Shown: positions 10,117-19,035 of the stretch, one piece after another
How the letters are laid out: each line of letters starts with the position of its first letter
Position numbering within the stretch: position 1 is the first letter of the stretch
Position numbers and translations under genes: made by a program
From: Palsa-892 sp035295845
GTDB taxonomy: Bacteria > Pseudomonadota > Alphaproteobacteria > Rhizobiales > Xanthobacteraceae
Assembly: GCA_035295845.1 (NCBI GenBank)
Contig: DATGIF010000023.1
Coordinates: forward strand, 1-50,602
Reading direction: 5' to 3'
DNA length: 50,602 bases
The notes under the pieces: generated by a model
Seen by the model: the letters and a program-made list of their open reading frames with translations, nothing else
What the model was told of the DNA's origin: nothing
Database searches by the model: none

Positions 10117-12384
10117 TCAGAGCGGGATGCCGGCGCTCGCCGCAAACGCGCTCAACCGCTCGCGGATCGAGCCCTTGGCCGCCTTGGAGGCGAGGAGCGG
10201 ATCGAGCACCGCCGCGGCCTTGCCGACATCAAGCTCCAGGATCATCGCCTTCACCGGCCCGAGTGCCGCCGGCGAAAGCGAGAGCGTGCGGAAGCCCGCG
10301 GCGATCAGCGCCAGCGCCTCCAGGGGCCGCGAGGCAAGCTCGCCGCAAAGCGCGATCGGCTTGTTATGGGCCTTTCCTTTTTCGACGATCTGTTTCATGG
10401 CGCGCAACGCCGGCGCCGAGATCGGATCGAAGCGGCCGGCGACGCGCGCATTGCTGCGATCGGCGGCGAACAGAAATTGCATGAGATCGTTGGAGCCGAC
10501 CGAAAGAAAATCGACGCGTGGCAGAATCTCGTCGAGCGCGAACAGGAGCGACGGCACCTCGACCATGGCGCCGACCTGGATCGTCTCCGGCAGATCATGC
10601 TTGTGCCGCCGCAAATGCGTGAGTTCCTTTTCCAGCAAGGCGCGCGCCTGATCGAATTCGGCGACTGTCGCCACCATCGGAAACATGATGCGGAGTTCCC
10701 GCTGTGAGGCCGCCTCCAGAAGCGCCCGCAGCTGGCTGCGCAGAAGCGCGGGACGGTCGAGGCTCAGGCGAATCGCGCGCCAGCCGAGCGCCGGATTTTC
10801 CTCATCAATGTTGCGCATATAGGGCGGAAGCTTGTCGCCGCCAACGTCGAGCGTGCGGAAGGTCACGGGCTTGCTGCCCGCCGTCTCCAGCACCGAGCGG
10901 TAAAAGCGCGCCTGCTCGCGCGCGCGCGGCAAGGTCGCCGCCACCATGAAATGCAATTCGGTACGGAAGAGACCGATGCCGTCGGCCCCCGTCTCGGCAA
11001 TATGCGGAAGATCGACGAGGAGGCCGGCATTGATGAAGAGGCCGATCTGCGCGCCGTCCTTGGTGACCGCGGGCCGGTCGCGGAGTTCCGCATATTGCGC
11101 CTGCCGCCGCGCCCTCAGCCGCACCTTTTCGGCATAGGCGCGCTCAAGATCGGGCATCGGGCGCGCGTGCACCTCGCCCGCATCGCCGTCGACGATGATC
11201 GCATCCAAAGGATCGACAAGACCCACCGCGTTCGCCACCTGCCCGATCGCGGGCACGCCGATCGCGCGCGCAACGATCGCGATATGGCTCGTGGGCGCGC
11301 CCTCTTCCAGGACGAGGCCGCGGAGCCGCGTGCGGTCGTAATCGAGGAGCGCCGCCGGGCTCATATTGCGGGCGACAATGATCGCATTCTCCGGCAGATC
11401 CATGGCCTTCGGCGCATTCTCCTCGCCGAGAAGCTCGCGCAGTAGCCGGTTGGCGAGATCGTCAATGTCATGCAGGCGCTCGCGCAGGAACGGGTCGGTC
11501 TGCCGCAGCATGCGCGCGCGCGTATCGGATTGAACGCGTTCGACCGCGGCCTCCGCCGTGAGCCCCGTCATCACCGCCTCGCGCATCTTGTGCAGCCAGC
11601 CGCGATCGTGCGCGAACATGCGGTAGGTCTCGAGCACTTCGCGATGCTCGCCGGCGCTCGCCACGCCCTCGGCCTCGAGCATCACGTCGATCGTCGCCCG
11701 CAACGTGTCGATCGCCCGATCGAGGCGCCGCTGCTCCTTTTGCACGTCGTCGGCGATGAAATTTTTCACGAAGACGCGCGGCTCGTGCAGCACCACGTAG
11801 CCGAGGCCGATGCCTTCCGAAAGCGTCTCGCCCTTCGCGTTCACCGGCCGCCGCGCCGCGGGCTCCGCGCCGGGCTTCGCGAGCGCCGTCAATTCGCCGG
11901 ACGCGATCATCTCGGCGAGCACCATCGCCGTCGTCTGCAGCGCTTCGATCTCTTCTTCGCTGTAGGTCCGGTGCGCGCGGTTCTGCACAACGAGGACGCC
12001 GAGCGTGTTGCCCGCACGCAGGACCGGCACGCCGAGGAAGGAATGATAAATCTCTTCGCCCGTCTCCGGCTTGTAGGAGAAGGCGGGATGCGCTTGGGCG
12101 TTGGGGAGGTTCAGCGGTGCCGCTTCCTGCGCCACGAGGCCGACGAGGCCTTCGCCTGCGCGCAAGACGGTCAAGTGCACGGCTTTGCGGCTCAAGCCTT
12201 CGGTGGCGTAAAGCTCGAGGCTTCCGTCCACGCGCAAGACGTAAACGGAACAGACCTCCGCCACCATGTTGGCGGCGATCATCACCACGATCTTGTCGAG
12301 CCGTTCCTGCGCGCTGACCGGCTCCGCCATCACCTCGCGGAGCCGTCTCAGAAGAACGCGCGGACCGCCAAGCGCGCCACGCAT
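10117..12384 (-). CDS. ptsP: Phosphoenolpyruvate-protein phosphotransferase PtsP (enzyme I-Ntr)
   Basis: This 755-residue protein starts the nitrogen-related phosphotransferase chain: it autophosphorylates with PEP and passes phosphate to NPr and then EIIA-Ntr. A GAF sensor domain (about 20-165) precedes the enzyme I portion: the N-terminal domain, the phosphohistidine domain with active H367 in EEGAPTSHIAIVAR, and the C-terminal PEP-binding TIM barrel (SVGSNDLMQF). The start at MRGALGGPRV has AAAGGGA upstream; the frame is open 39 codons further, but that extension would run into lysC and does not fit the family. NPr and EIIA-Ntr genes are not in the window. Confidence 0.95.
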   Translation of the reverse strand: MRGALGGPRVLLRRLREVMAEPVSAQERLDKIVVMIAANMVAEVCSVYVLRVDGSLELYATEGLSRKAVHLTVLRAGEGLVGLVAQEAAPLNLPNAQAHPAFSYKPETGEEIYHSFLGVPVLRAGNTLGVLVVQNRAHRTYSEEEIEALQTTAMVLAEMIASGELTALAKPGAEPAARRPVNAKGETLSEGIGLGYVVLHEPRVFVKNFIADDVQKEQRRLDRAIDTLRATIDVMLEAEGVASAGEHREVLETYRMFAHDRGWLHKMREAVMTGLTAEAAVERVQSDTRARMLRQTDPFLRERLHDIDDLANRLLRELLGEENAPKAMDLPENAIIVARNMSPAALLDYDRTRLRGLVLEEGAPTSHIAIVARAIGVPAIGQVANAVGLVDPLDAIIVDGDAGEVHARPMPDLERAYAEKVRLRARRQAQYAELRDRPAVTKDGAQIGLFINAGLLVDLPHIAETGADGIGLFRTELHFMVAATLPRAREQARFYRSVLETAGSKPVTFRTLDVGGDKLPPYMRNIDEENPALGWRAIRLSLDRPALLRSQLRALLEAASQRELRIMFPMVATVAEFDQARALLEKELTHLRRHKHDLPETIQVGAMVEVPSLLFALDEILPRVDFLSVGSNDLMQFLFAADRSNARVAGRFDPISAPALRAMKQIVEKGKAHNKPIALCGELASRPLEALALIAAGFRTLSLSPAALGPVKAMILELDVGKAAAVLDPLLASKAAKGSIRERLSAFAASAGIPL

Positions 12385-12457
12385 GGACTGCAATCCCTTT
12401 CCGGGCGCCGCGCGGCCCGGCTGGAGGTTCAAAAGGCGCGCGAACTCGCCCCGCGCG

Positions 12458-13711
12458 CTACCGATCGAGTCCGTATAGCGAATGCAAAGTCCGTACCGCA
12501 AGCTCGGTATGGGCGGCGTCGATCAAAATGGAGATTTTGATCTCGGAGGTCGAAATCGCGCGGATATTGATGCCCTTGTCGGCGAGCGCCTTGAAGGCGC
12601 GCGCCGCCACCCCGGCATGCGTCCGCATGCCGACGCCGATGATCGAGACCTTGCCGACGTCGGGCGCCCCTTCCATCGACTTGAACCCGACCGCCGCCTG
12701 CGCCTTCTGCAGCGCCTGGCGCGCGCGCTCGTAATCGGCGGTCGGCACGGTGAAGGTGATGTCGGTGAAGCCGTCCGCGGAAATATTCTGCACGATCATA
12801 TCGACGTTGATGTTCTCGTCGGCGAGCGGTCCGAAAAGGGCAGCGGCGATCCCCGGCTTGTCGGCGAGCCGCCGGATCGAGATCTGCGCATCGTCCTTCG
12901 AGAACGCGATGCCGGTGACAACCTGATTTTCCAAAATCTCCTCCTCATCGCAAATGAGCGTGCCGATCGGCTCGTTGCGCCCGCTACGCTTCGGATTATC
13001 CGGGTCTTCGAAACTCGAACGCACGAAAAGGCGTACCTTCTTCTGCATCGCAAGCTCGACCGAGCGGACCTGCAACACCTTGGCGCCGAGCGAGGCCATC
13101 TCCAGCATCTCCTCGAAGGCGACCTTGTCGAGGCGCTTCGCCTTCTCCGCGACGTTGGGATCGGTCGTATAGACGCCGTCGACGTCGGTGTAGATGTCGC
13201 AGCGGTCGGCGTGGATCGCGGCGGCGATCGCCACCGCGCTCGTGTCGGAACCGCCGCGGCCGAAGGTGGTGATGCGGCCGGTCTCCTTATGAATGCCCTG
13301 GAAGCCGGAAATCACCGCCACCTCGTGCCGCTCCTTGAAGCGCTTGATCAGCTCGTCGCCATTGACCCCGATGATGTGCGCGGCCGCGTGCGCGCCGTCG
13401 GAATAAATCGGAATCTGCCAGCCCTGCCAGGAGCGCGCGACGATTCCCATTCCCTGCAGGACGATCGCGAGAAGCCCCGACGTGACCTGTTCGCCGGAGG
13501 CGACCACGGTGTCGTATTCGCGCGCGTCATGCAGCACCGACGCCTCGCGGCACAAACTCACGAGCTTGTTGGTGGTGCCGGCCATGGCCGAGACCACGAC
13601 GGCCACGTCGTTTCCGGCGTCGACCTCACGCTTGACGTGGCGGGCGACGTTGCGGATGCGGTCGATATCGGCGACGGACGTGCCGCCGAACTTCATGACG
13701 AGCCGGGCCAT
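12458..13711 (-). CDS. lysC: Aspartate kinase
   Basis: This 417-residue enzyme phosphorylates aspartate, the first step to lysine, threonine, methionine and diaminopimelate. The kinase domain has KFGGTSVAD near the N-terminus (7-15) and the GRGGSDTSAVA substrate loop; two ACT domains occupy about 265-410 and would bind lysine and/or threonine for feedback inhibition. Length fits the class that often also makes a shorter ACT-only subunit from an internal start, which I cannot demonstrate here. It heads the minus-strand run to ptsP, 73 bases away, and is divergent from ubiG. Confidence 0.97.
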   Translation of the reverse strand: MARLVMKFGGTSVADIDRIRNVARHVKREVDAGNDVAVVVSAMAGTTNKLVSLCREASVLHDAREYDTVVASGEQVTSGLLAIVLQGMGIVARSWQGWQIPIYSDGAHAAAHIIGVNGDELIKRFKERHEVAVISGFQGIHKETGRITTFGRGGSDTSAVAIAAAIHADRCDIYTDVDGVYTTDPNVAEKAKRLDKVAFEEMLEMASLGAKVLQVRSVELAMQKKVRLFVRSSFEDPDNPKRSGRNEPIGTLICDEEEILENQVVTGIAFSKDDAQISIRRLADKPGIAAALFGPLADENINVDMIVQNISADGFTDITFTVPTADYERARQALQKAQAAVGFKSMEGAPDVGKVSIIGVGMRTHAGVAARAFKALADKGINIRAISTSEIKISILIDAAHTELAVRTLHSLYGLDR

Positions 13712-13824
13712 GAGGCGCGCGTATCCCTGACGGACGCGGGAGAGACCCCTCCTCCCCGCGAAGGCGCGTATAGATACAGGCGCGGGCTATGGCCCGCAAC
13801 GCTCTCAGGCGCTAGAAGTCGCGC

Positions 13825-14580
13825 ATGGTGAAAGGCGGAGCAACCATGCACACGAGCGTCGACCGCGATGAGGTCGCGCGGTTTGCGGCGCTCGCCGACG
13901 AGTGGTGGAACCCGCGCGGCAAGATGGCGCCGCTGCACAAGTTCAATCCGGTGCGGCTTGCCTTCATCCGCGATCAGGCTTGCGCGCAATTCGGCCGCGA
14001 TGCGAAGGCGCTCGATTGTCTGAAGGGGCTTGCGTTCCTCGACATCGGCTGCGGCGGCGGCATTGTCGCCGAGCCGCTTGCCCGTCTCGGCGGCAGCGTT
14101 ACCGGCATCGATCCGGCCGAAGAAAATATCGAGGTCGCGCGTCTGCACGCGGAGAAAAGCGGCCTGGGTATCGATTACCGCGCGACAACCGCGGAGGCGC
14201 TGGCGGAAAGCGGCATGCTTTTCGACGTCGTGATCGCTTCCGAAGTGGTGGAGCACGTCGCCGATCTCGATTTCTTCGTCGGGCGCGCGGCGGCGCTCGC
14301 CAAGCCCGGCGGATTGATGATCGTCACCACCATCAACCGCACGCTGAAGAGCTTTGCGCTGGCCATTGTCGGCGCCGAATATATTTTGCGCTGGCTGCCG
14401 GTGGGCACCCATCGCTGGGAAAAGCTTGTTACGCCTGACGAGCTGGAAGCCGCGCTGAAAGCGGGCGGGCTCAAAGTCGTCGAGGAAAGCGGAATCATGT
14501 ACGACCCCTTCCGCGATCAATGGCGCCGCTCCGACGACATGGACGTGAACTACATGTTCGCGGCCGAGAAGCGCGCCTGA
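13825..14580 (+). CDS. ubiG: Ubiquinone biosynthesis O-methyltransferase UbiG
   Basis: This protein carries out both O-methylations of the ubiquinone ring with S-adenosylmethionine. The N-terminal WWNPRGKMAPLHKFNPVRL block (about 27-45) is diagnostic, and the SAM loop is LDIGCGGGI (72-80), followed by a membrane-facing stretch about 160-190. The first ATG gives 251 residues, but a second ATG at 13846 (MHTSVDRDEV) has AAAGGCGGAG six bases upstream and is the more likely start (244 residues). It is divergent from lysC. Confidence 0.96.
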   Translation: MVKGGATMHTSVDRDEVARFAALADEWWNPRGKMAPLHKFNPVRLAFIRDQACAQFGRDAKALDCLKGLAFLDIGCGGGIVAEPLARLGGSVTGIDPAEENIEVARLHAEKSGLGIDYRATTAEALAESGMLFDVVIASEVVEHVADLDFFVGRAAALAKPGGLMIVTTINRTLKSFALAIVGAEYILRWLPVGTHRWEKLVTPDELEAALKAGGLKVVEESGIMYDPFRDQWRRSDDMDVNYMFAAEKRA

Positions 14581-14607
14581 ACACCTATCCAAAGACGGAG
14601 ACAGCGA

Positions 14608-15504
14608 ATGATCGCGGCGAGTTGGCTGTGGGCGGTCTTCACGGTGATCGCCTCGGTCGGGCAAACCGCCCGCAACGCCATGCAGCGCGAGCTCACCCGC
14701 GTCGTCGGCACCGTGGGCGCGACGCTGGTGCGCTTCCTGTTCGGATTGCCGTTCGGAATTCTGTTTCTCGCCGGCGTCGCTTATTGGCTCGGCAAGCCCT
14801 TGCCCGTTCCCACGCCATCCTTCCTCGCCTGGGACACACTCGGCGCGGTGACGCAGATCGGCGGCACGGCGCTGATGCTCATGGCCATGAACGAGCGCTC
14901 CTTCGTGGTCACCACCGCTTATCTCAAAACCGAACCGGTGCTCGTCGCCCTCTTCGGCTTCGTTTTTCTCGGCGACAAGCTCACGCTGCATACGGCGTTC
15001 GCGATCGTGGTCGCGACCATGGGCGTCATGATGATGTCGTGGACCAAGGGCGCAGCCGCGGCTTCGATCCGGCCGCTCCTGTTCGGCGTCGGCGCCGCGG
15101 CGCTGTTTGGCATTTCCGCCGTCGGTTTTCGCGGCGCGATTCTATCGCTCGACGCGCCGTCCTTCGTGATGGCCGCGACCTTCGCGCTTGCCGTCGGGCT
15201 TTCGATCCAGACAACGCTGCTCTGCCTCTATCTCGCGCTGTTCGACCGCAAGAGTCTCCACGCGATCTTGCGCGAATGGCGGCCGTCGCTGTTCGCGGGC
15301 TTCATGGGCGCGGCCGGATCGCAGTTCTGGTTCCTCGCCTTCGCGCTGACCACCGCCGCCAATGTGCGGACGCTGGCGCTGATCGAGGTCCTGTTCGCGC
15401 AGATCGTCTCGCGAAGGCTCTTCGATCAGAAAAGCACGCCGCGGGAAATCATCGGGATTGTATTGGTGGTGGCGGGAATTGCGTTCCTGTTATGGACGCA
15501 TTGA
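14608..15504 (+). CDS. EamA/DMT superfamily transporter
   Basis: A 298-residue integral membrane protein with about ten predicted helices arranged as two EamA repeats (about 5-140 and 155-296), the usual layout of drug/metabolite exporters. The second repeat ends with the conserved ALIEVLFAQIVSRRLFDQK stretch typical of the family. Substrate cannot be inferred. It starts 28 bases after ubiG and may share its transcript, though the functions are unrelated. It converges on the DUF1178 gene with its stop codon in a small hairpin. Confidence 0.9.
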   Translation: MIAASWLWAVFTVIASVGQTARNAMQRELTRVVGTVGATLVRFLFGLPFGILFLAGVAYWLGKPLPVPTPSFLAWDTLGAVTQIGGTALMLMAMNERSFVVTTAYLKTEPVLVALFGFVFLGDKLTLHTAFAIVVATMGVMMMSWTKGAAAASIRPLLFGVGAAALFGISAVGFRGAILSLDAPSFVMAATFALAVGLSIQTTLLCLYLALFDRKSLHAILREWRPSLFAGFMGAAGSQFWFLAFALTTAANVRTLALIEVLFAQIVSRRLFDQKSTPREIIGIVLVVAGIAFLLWTH

Positions 15505-15516
15505 GCCGCGCGCTCA
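15502..15516. terminator. Stop-to-stop hairpin between convergent EamA and DUF1178 genes
   Basis: TGAGC-CGCGC-GCTCA is a perfect 5-bp inverted repeat in which the TGA stop of the EamA gene pairs with the TGA stop of the DUF1178 gene on the other strand. The stem is short and lacks a U tract, so it is at best a weak terminator. Confidence 0.35.
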
Positions 15517-15963
15517 GTTCCGCTCGTCCGGCAGGACCGGCAGCGGGTGCACGTCGACGCCTTCGTCGATGAGCGAGCGCACCTCTTCCGGCTTGGCGTC
15601 GCCATAGATCGAGCGCTTCTCAATTTCGCCGTAATGCATTTCGCGCGCGAGCTTTGGAAATTCGCCGCCCACATGCTCGGCGTTCTGCTTTACGTGCGCG
15701 TGCAGGGTTTTCAGCATCGCCCGCAATTCACGATCCTTGTCGGAAAGAAGCATCGCGGGCTGCCGCTCGCCCGTGGGCTTTTGATCCTGCGTCCCCTTCG
15801 GGCTCACGAGCGAAGGCGCCATGATCGCCTTCTCGACCGCGGTCGAACCGCACACCGGACATGCGACGAGCTTGCGCTTCATTTGCGCGTCACAGGCTTT
15901 CGAGTTCGAAAACCAGCTCTCGAATTCGTGCCCCGCGCCGCAAATGAGGACGTAGCGGATCAC
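15514..15963 (-). CDS. DUF1178 family protein
   Basis: A 149-residue protein with the DUF1178 signature: an N-terminal zinc-ribbon-like half (MIRYVLICGAGHEFESWF, then C24, C35 and C38 in ACPVCGS) and a C-terminal segment with VGGEFPKLAREMHYGE and the closing SLIDEGVDVHPLPVLPDERN. The cysteines could bind zinc. The function is unknown. Its ATG overlaps the stop of the upstream amidase gene by four bases, a pairing common in Alphaproteobacteria, so the two are probably translated together. Confidence 0.9.
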   Translation of the reverse strand: MIRYVLICGAGHEFESWFSNSKACDAQMKRKLVACPVCGSTAVEKAIMAPSLVSPKGTQDQKPTGERQPAMLLSDKDRELRAMLKTLHAHVKQNAEHVGGEFPKLAREMHYGEIEKRSIYGDAKPEEVRSLIDEGVDVHPLPVLPDERN

Positions 15964-16832
15964 GATGCTTTCCCGACGACGTGAAACCGCGTGCGCTCCG
16001 CCGGCGCGATCTCGAACCGGCGGCCGTGCTGCAAGGACGGGATGCGTCCGCGCGCCTGCGCAACGAGGGCGGGATCAATTTCGGCCATGATGACGCCGGG
16101 CTCGACGCCGCCTTCGGCGATCACCCGCCCCCAGGGATCGATCGCAAGGCTGTGGCCGAACGTGTCGCGGCCGTTCTCGTGATGCCCGCCCTGCGCGGCG
16201 GCAAGCACGAACGAGCCCGTCTCGATCGCGCGCGCGCGCAGAAGCACATGCCAATGCGCTTCCCCCGTCTGCTGGGTGAAGGCGGAAGGGATCGCGAGAA
16301 AATCCGCGCCCGCTTCGGCGAGCGCGCGATAAAGCGAGGGAAAGCGGAGATCGTAGCAAATGCTCATGCCGAGCCGGCCCCACGGCAGCTCGACGATTAC
16401 CGCGGTCTCGCCCGGACGATAGGTGTTCGATTCGCGATAGCTCTCGCCGTTGGCGAGATCGACGTCGAAGAGGTGAATCTTGTCGTAGCGCGCGACGATC
16501 TCGCCCTCCGGGTCGATGAGGAGGCCGCGGTTCGCCGCCTTTTCGGCCGTGGCCTTCACCGCGATCGAGCCGACGTGGAAGAATATCTTCAATTCACGCG
16601 CAAGATCGCGGAAGGCGGCAAGCGCGGGATCCAGTTCTTCATCGACGATCGCGGCAAAAAGCGACTTGCGATTGCTCTCATAGATGTTCGTCATCTCCGG
16701 CGTCTGCACATAGTCGGCGCCGTTCGCTTTCGCTTCGCGAACGAGCTTTGCCGTCGCGTCGATATTGGCTTGCACCGAGCGGCTGGTGCGCGACTGAATC
16801 AAACCGGCGCGAAATGGTTTGGCGGACGCCAT
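15960..16832 (-). CDS. Carbon-nitrogen hydrolase (nitrilase superfamily, Nit1/Nit2-like amidase)
   Basis: A 290-residue amidase with the complete nitrilase triad: E46 (TPEMTN), K118 (YDKIHLFD) and C159 (SICYDLRFP). The DKIHLFDVD and CYDLRFPSLYR blocks match the Nit subfamily, whose characterised members hydrolyse deaminated glutathione or omega-amides such as alpha-ketoglutaramate. A metabolite-repair role is therefore likely; the substrate is inferred. It lies 38 bases after comF. In many Rhizobiales a glutaredoxin gene (grxC) sits in this gap, but here it is absent. Confidence 0.93.
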   Translation of the reverse strand: MASAKPFRAGLIQSRTSRSVQANIDATAKLVREAKANGADYVQTPEMTNIYESNRKSLFAAIVDEELDPALAAFRDLARELKIFFHVGSIAVKATAEKAANRGLLIDPEGEIVARYDKIHLFDVDLANGESYRESNTYRPGETAVIVELPWGRLGMSICYDLRFPSLYRALAEAGADFLAIPSAFTQQTGEAHWHVLLRARAIETGSFVLAAAQGGHHENGRDTFGHSLAIDPWGRVIAEGGVEPGVIMAEIDPALVAQARGRIPSLQHGRRFEIAPAERTRFHVVGKAS

Positions 16833-16870
16833 GGGCTTTCCCTCGAATGATCATCCCATCATATGGTTGA

Positions 16871-17656
16871 TCAACCGTGATCGACAACCCGCGCCAGGAC
16901 GAGCACGTCGACGCGCGCGGCCCCTGCCCGCAACAGCGCCTTGGTGCAGGCATCGACGGTGGCGCCCGTGGTCAAGACATCGTCAACGAGCACGAGCTTC
17001 TTGCCCTTGACCTCGCTGCGGGCCGTCTTCGGCACCTCGAACGCGCCCTGCACATTGCGGGCGCGCTCCTTGCGCGCAAGGCCGAATTGCGGCGGTGTCG
17101 CGCGCGACCGCGCGAGCAGATGATCGGCAACGGGCACGCCGGACAACTCGGATATCGCGCGCGCGAGCACCGATGACTGGTTGAACCGCCGCTGCCAGAG
17201 CCGCATCCAGTGAAGCGGCACCGGCACGAGGGCGTCGGCGTCGGCAAGAAGCTCGCTGCCAGCCCGCTGCATCCAGCGTCCGAGCGCCTGCACAAGATCG
17301 AGCCGGTCGCCATATTTCAGGAGATGAATGAGATCGCGAACTACGTCGCCGTAACGCGCCACCGCCCGCGCGCGGCCATAGGCCGGCGGCTCGGCAAGCG
17401 CGGCGGGCGAAATCAACGCGCCGCCGTGATCGCTCACAAACGGCGTCCCCAGCCGTTCGCAATAGGGCCGTTCAATAAAACCCGCCGCCGTCCAGCAGCG
17501 CGGACAAAGGCCGCCCTCTTCGCCCACGGGTGTCCGGCAGGCGAGACAGGTCGGCGGCAGCATGACATCGACGACAAAGCGGCCGAGCCTTCCGAATGCG
17601 CCGGCAAGCGCGCGAAAGGCACGCGGGGTCTCGGCCTTGGCGTCGGCGGTCGCCAT
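16871..17656 (-). CDS. ComF family phosphoribosyltransferase-like protein
   Basis: A 261-residue protein with an N-terminal double-zinc-ribbon (C37, C40, C51, C54) and a C-terminal type I phosphoribosyltransferase fold carrying the PRPP loop VLVDDVLTTGAT (about 225-236). Relatives include ComF of natural competence and GntX. No other competence gene is nearby, so a role in DNA uptake should not be assumed. It is divergent from the methyltransferase gene at 17681 over 24 bases and probably co-transcribed with the amidase and DUF1178 genes. Confidence 0.92.
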   Translation of the reverse strand: MATADAKAETPRAFRALAGAFGRLGRFVVDVMLPPTCLACRTPVGEEGGLCPRCWTAAGFIERPYCERLGTPFVSDHGGALISPAALAEPPAYGRARAVARYGDVVRDLIHLLKYGDRLDLVQALGRWMQRAGSELLADADALVPVPLHWMRLWQRRFNQSSVLARAISELSGVPVADHLLARSRATPPQFGLARKERARNVQGAFEVPKTARSEVKGKKLVLVDDVLTTGATVDACTKALLRAGAARVDVLVLARVVDHG

Positions 17657-17680
17657 TTGTAGAGATTACGCGCTCCGTCC

Positions 17681-18601
17681 ATGATCGTCACCGCCATGGC
17701 CGCACCCCGTCTCTTTGACCGTAAACTCGTGCTTGCCCGCCGCCTGCGCGCGGAGCGCATGGGCCTGGAGACGTTTCTCCTGGACGGCGTCGCCGACGAC
17801 CTCGTGGAGCGGCTTTCCGCCGTGAAGCGGCGCTTCCCGCTCGCACTCGACCTCGGCACGCCCGGCAACGCCCTCGCGGCGGCGCTGCGGCGGAGCCATC
17901 AGGCCGACCGCATCATCGCCTGCGAGCCGCTCGTGGCGCTTCGCTCTGGCGGCATGCTCCGCGTCGCCGCCGACGAGGAGGCCTTGCCGTTCGCCGTTGA
18001 AACGCTCGATCTCGTGGTGTCGGCGCTGTCGCTGCAATGGGTGAACGATTTGCCCGGCGCCTTTGCCCAGATCCGCCGCGCGCTGAAACCCGACGGGCTT
18101 TTTCTCGCGGCGCTTGTCGGCGGCGAGACCCTCGGCGAATTACGGGAAAGCCTTGCCATTGCCGAGTCCGAGATCGAAGGCGGCGCAAGCCCGCGCGTGT
18201 CGCCCTTCGTCGATGTGCGCACGCTCGGCTCGCTCCTGCAACGCGCGGGCCTTGCGCTGCCTGTGACGGATGTCGAACGGACGACCGCGCGCTATCGAAA
18301 CATGCGCGCGCTCTTGCATGATTTGCGCCGCATGGGCGCCGCCAATGCGCTCGTTGAGCGCAGCCGAAAACCGCTTCCTCGCGCGGTGCTCGCGCGCGCG
18401 GAAGAAATTTATACCGCGCGTTTTGCCGATCCCGACGGCCGCCTGCGCGCGACCTTCGACACGTTGTGGCTTTCGGCCTGGGCGCCGCACGCGAGCCAGC
18501 AAAAACCGCTGGCGCCGGGCTCGGCGAAAATGCGGCTCGCCGATGCGCTCGGCACGAGCGAGCGGCCCGCCGGCGAAAAGGCCGGACGCCGGCGGCGCTA
18601 G
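17681..18601 (+). CDS. SAM-dependent methyltransferase, NDUFAF5/BioC-like
   Basis: A 306-residue protein with an N-terminal FDRKLVLARRLRAERM block (about 12-27), a Rossmann SAM domain (LDLGTPGN near 55-62, then SALSLQWVNDLPGAFAQIRR), and the C-terminal VSPFVDVRTLGSLLQRAGL stretch. This arrangement matches alphaproteobacterial homologues of mitochondrial NDUFAF5, which hydroxylates a complex I subunit rather than methylating it. A role in complex I assembly is an inference from that kinship. An in-frame ATG at 17696 (MAAPRLFDRK) is an equally plausible start. It converges on mutT. Confidence 0.88.
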   Translation: MIVTAMAAPRLFDRKLVLARRLRAERMGLETFLLDGVADDLVERLSAVKRRFPLALDLGTPGNALAAALRRSHQADRIIACEPLVALRSGGMLRVAADEEALPFAVETLDLVVSALSLQWVNDLPGAFAQIRRALKPDGLFLAALVGGETLGELRESLAIAESEIEGGASPRVSPFVDVRTLGSLLQRAGLALPVTDVERTTARYRNMRALLHDLRRMGAANALVERSRKPLPRAVLARAEEIYTARFADPDGRLRATFDTLWLSAWAPHASQQKPLAPGSAKMRLADALGTSERPAGEKAGRRRR

Positions 18602-18614
18602 GACGCGAGCTTCT

Positions 18615-19028
18615 TCATCGCAGCGGGGGCGCGATCAAATCGACAATGTGCGGGATCAGCGGCGCATCGGCGGGCGGCATCGGATAGTCTTTCAGCTGCA
18701 AGGGCCGCACCCAGGCGATTTCCTGCGCTTCTTTCGCCTGCACGATCCCCTCCCAGCGCCGGCAGACATAGAGCGGCATCAGGAGATGGAATTCCTCATA
18801 GGCGTGGCTCGCGAAGGTGAGCGGCGCGAGACAATCCTCCTTCACCCCAATGCCGAGTTCTTCGGCAAGCTCGCGGATCAACGTGTCCTCGGGCCGCTCG
18901 CCCGCTTCGATCTTGCCGCCGGGAAATTCCCACAAGCCCGCCATCGGCTTGCCGAGCGGGCGGCGCGTCAAAAGCACCCGCCCGTCGGCATCGATCAGTG
19001 CGCAGGCGGCGACGAGCACGAGCTTCAC
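18615..19028 (-). CDS. mutT: Nudix hydrolase, MutT-type (8-oxo-dGTP diphosphatase)
   Basis: A 137-residue enzyme that would clear oxidised nucleotides such as 8-oxo-dGTP from the pool. The full Nudix box is present (about 37-59, GGKIEAGERPEDTLIRELAEEL). I chose the GTG start at 19028 (VKLVLVAACAL), seven bases after the argJ stop and preceded by GGAG; the frame also stays open upstream to an ATG at 19085, inside argJ, which would add 19 residues unlike MutT. It is the last gene of the parvulin-argJ-mutT run. Confidence 0.92.
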   Translation of the reverse strand: MKLVLVAACALIDADGRVLLTRRPLGKPMAGLWEFPGGKIEAGERPEDTLIRELAEELGIGVKEDCLAPLTFASHAYEEFHLLMPLYVCRRWEGIVQAKEAQEIAWVRPLQLKDYPMPPADAPLIPHIVDLIAPPLR

Positions 19029-19035
19029 GAGGGGC

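Noticed and set aside
12482..13831. 449-codon plus-strand frame opposite lysC
   Set aside because: Shadow of aspartate kinase with typical biased composition.
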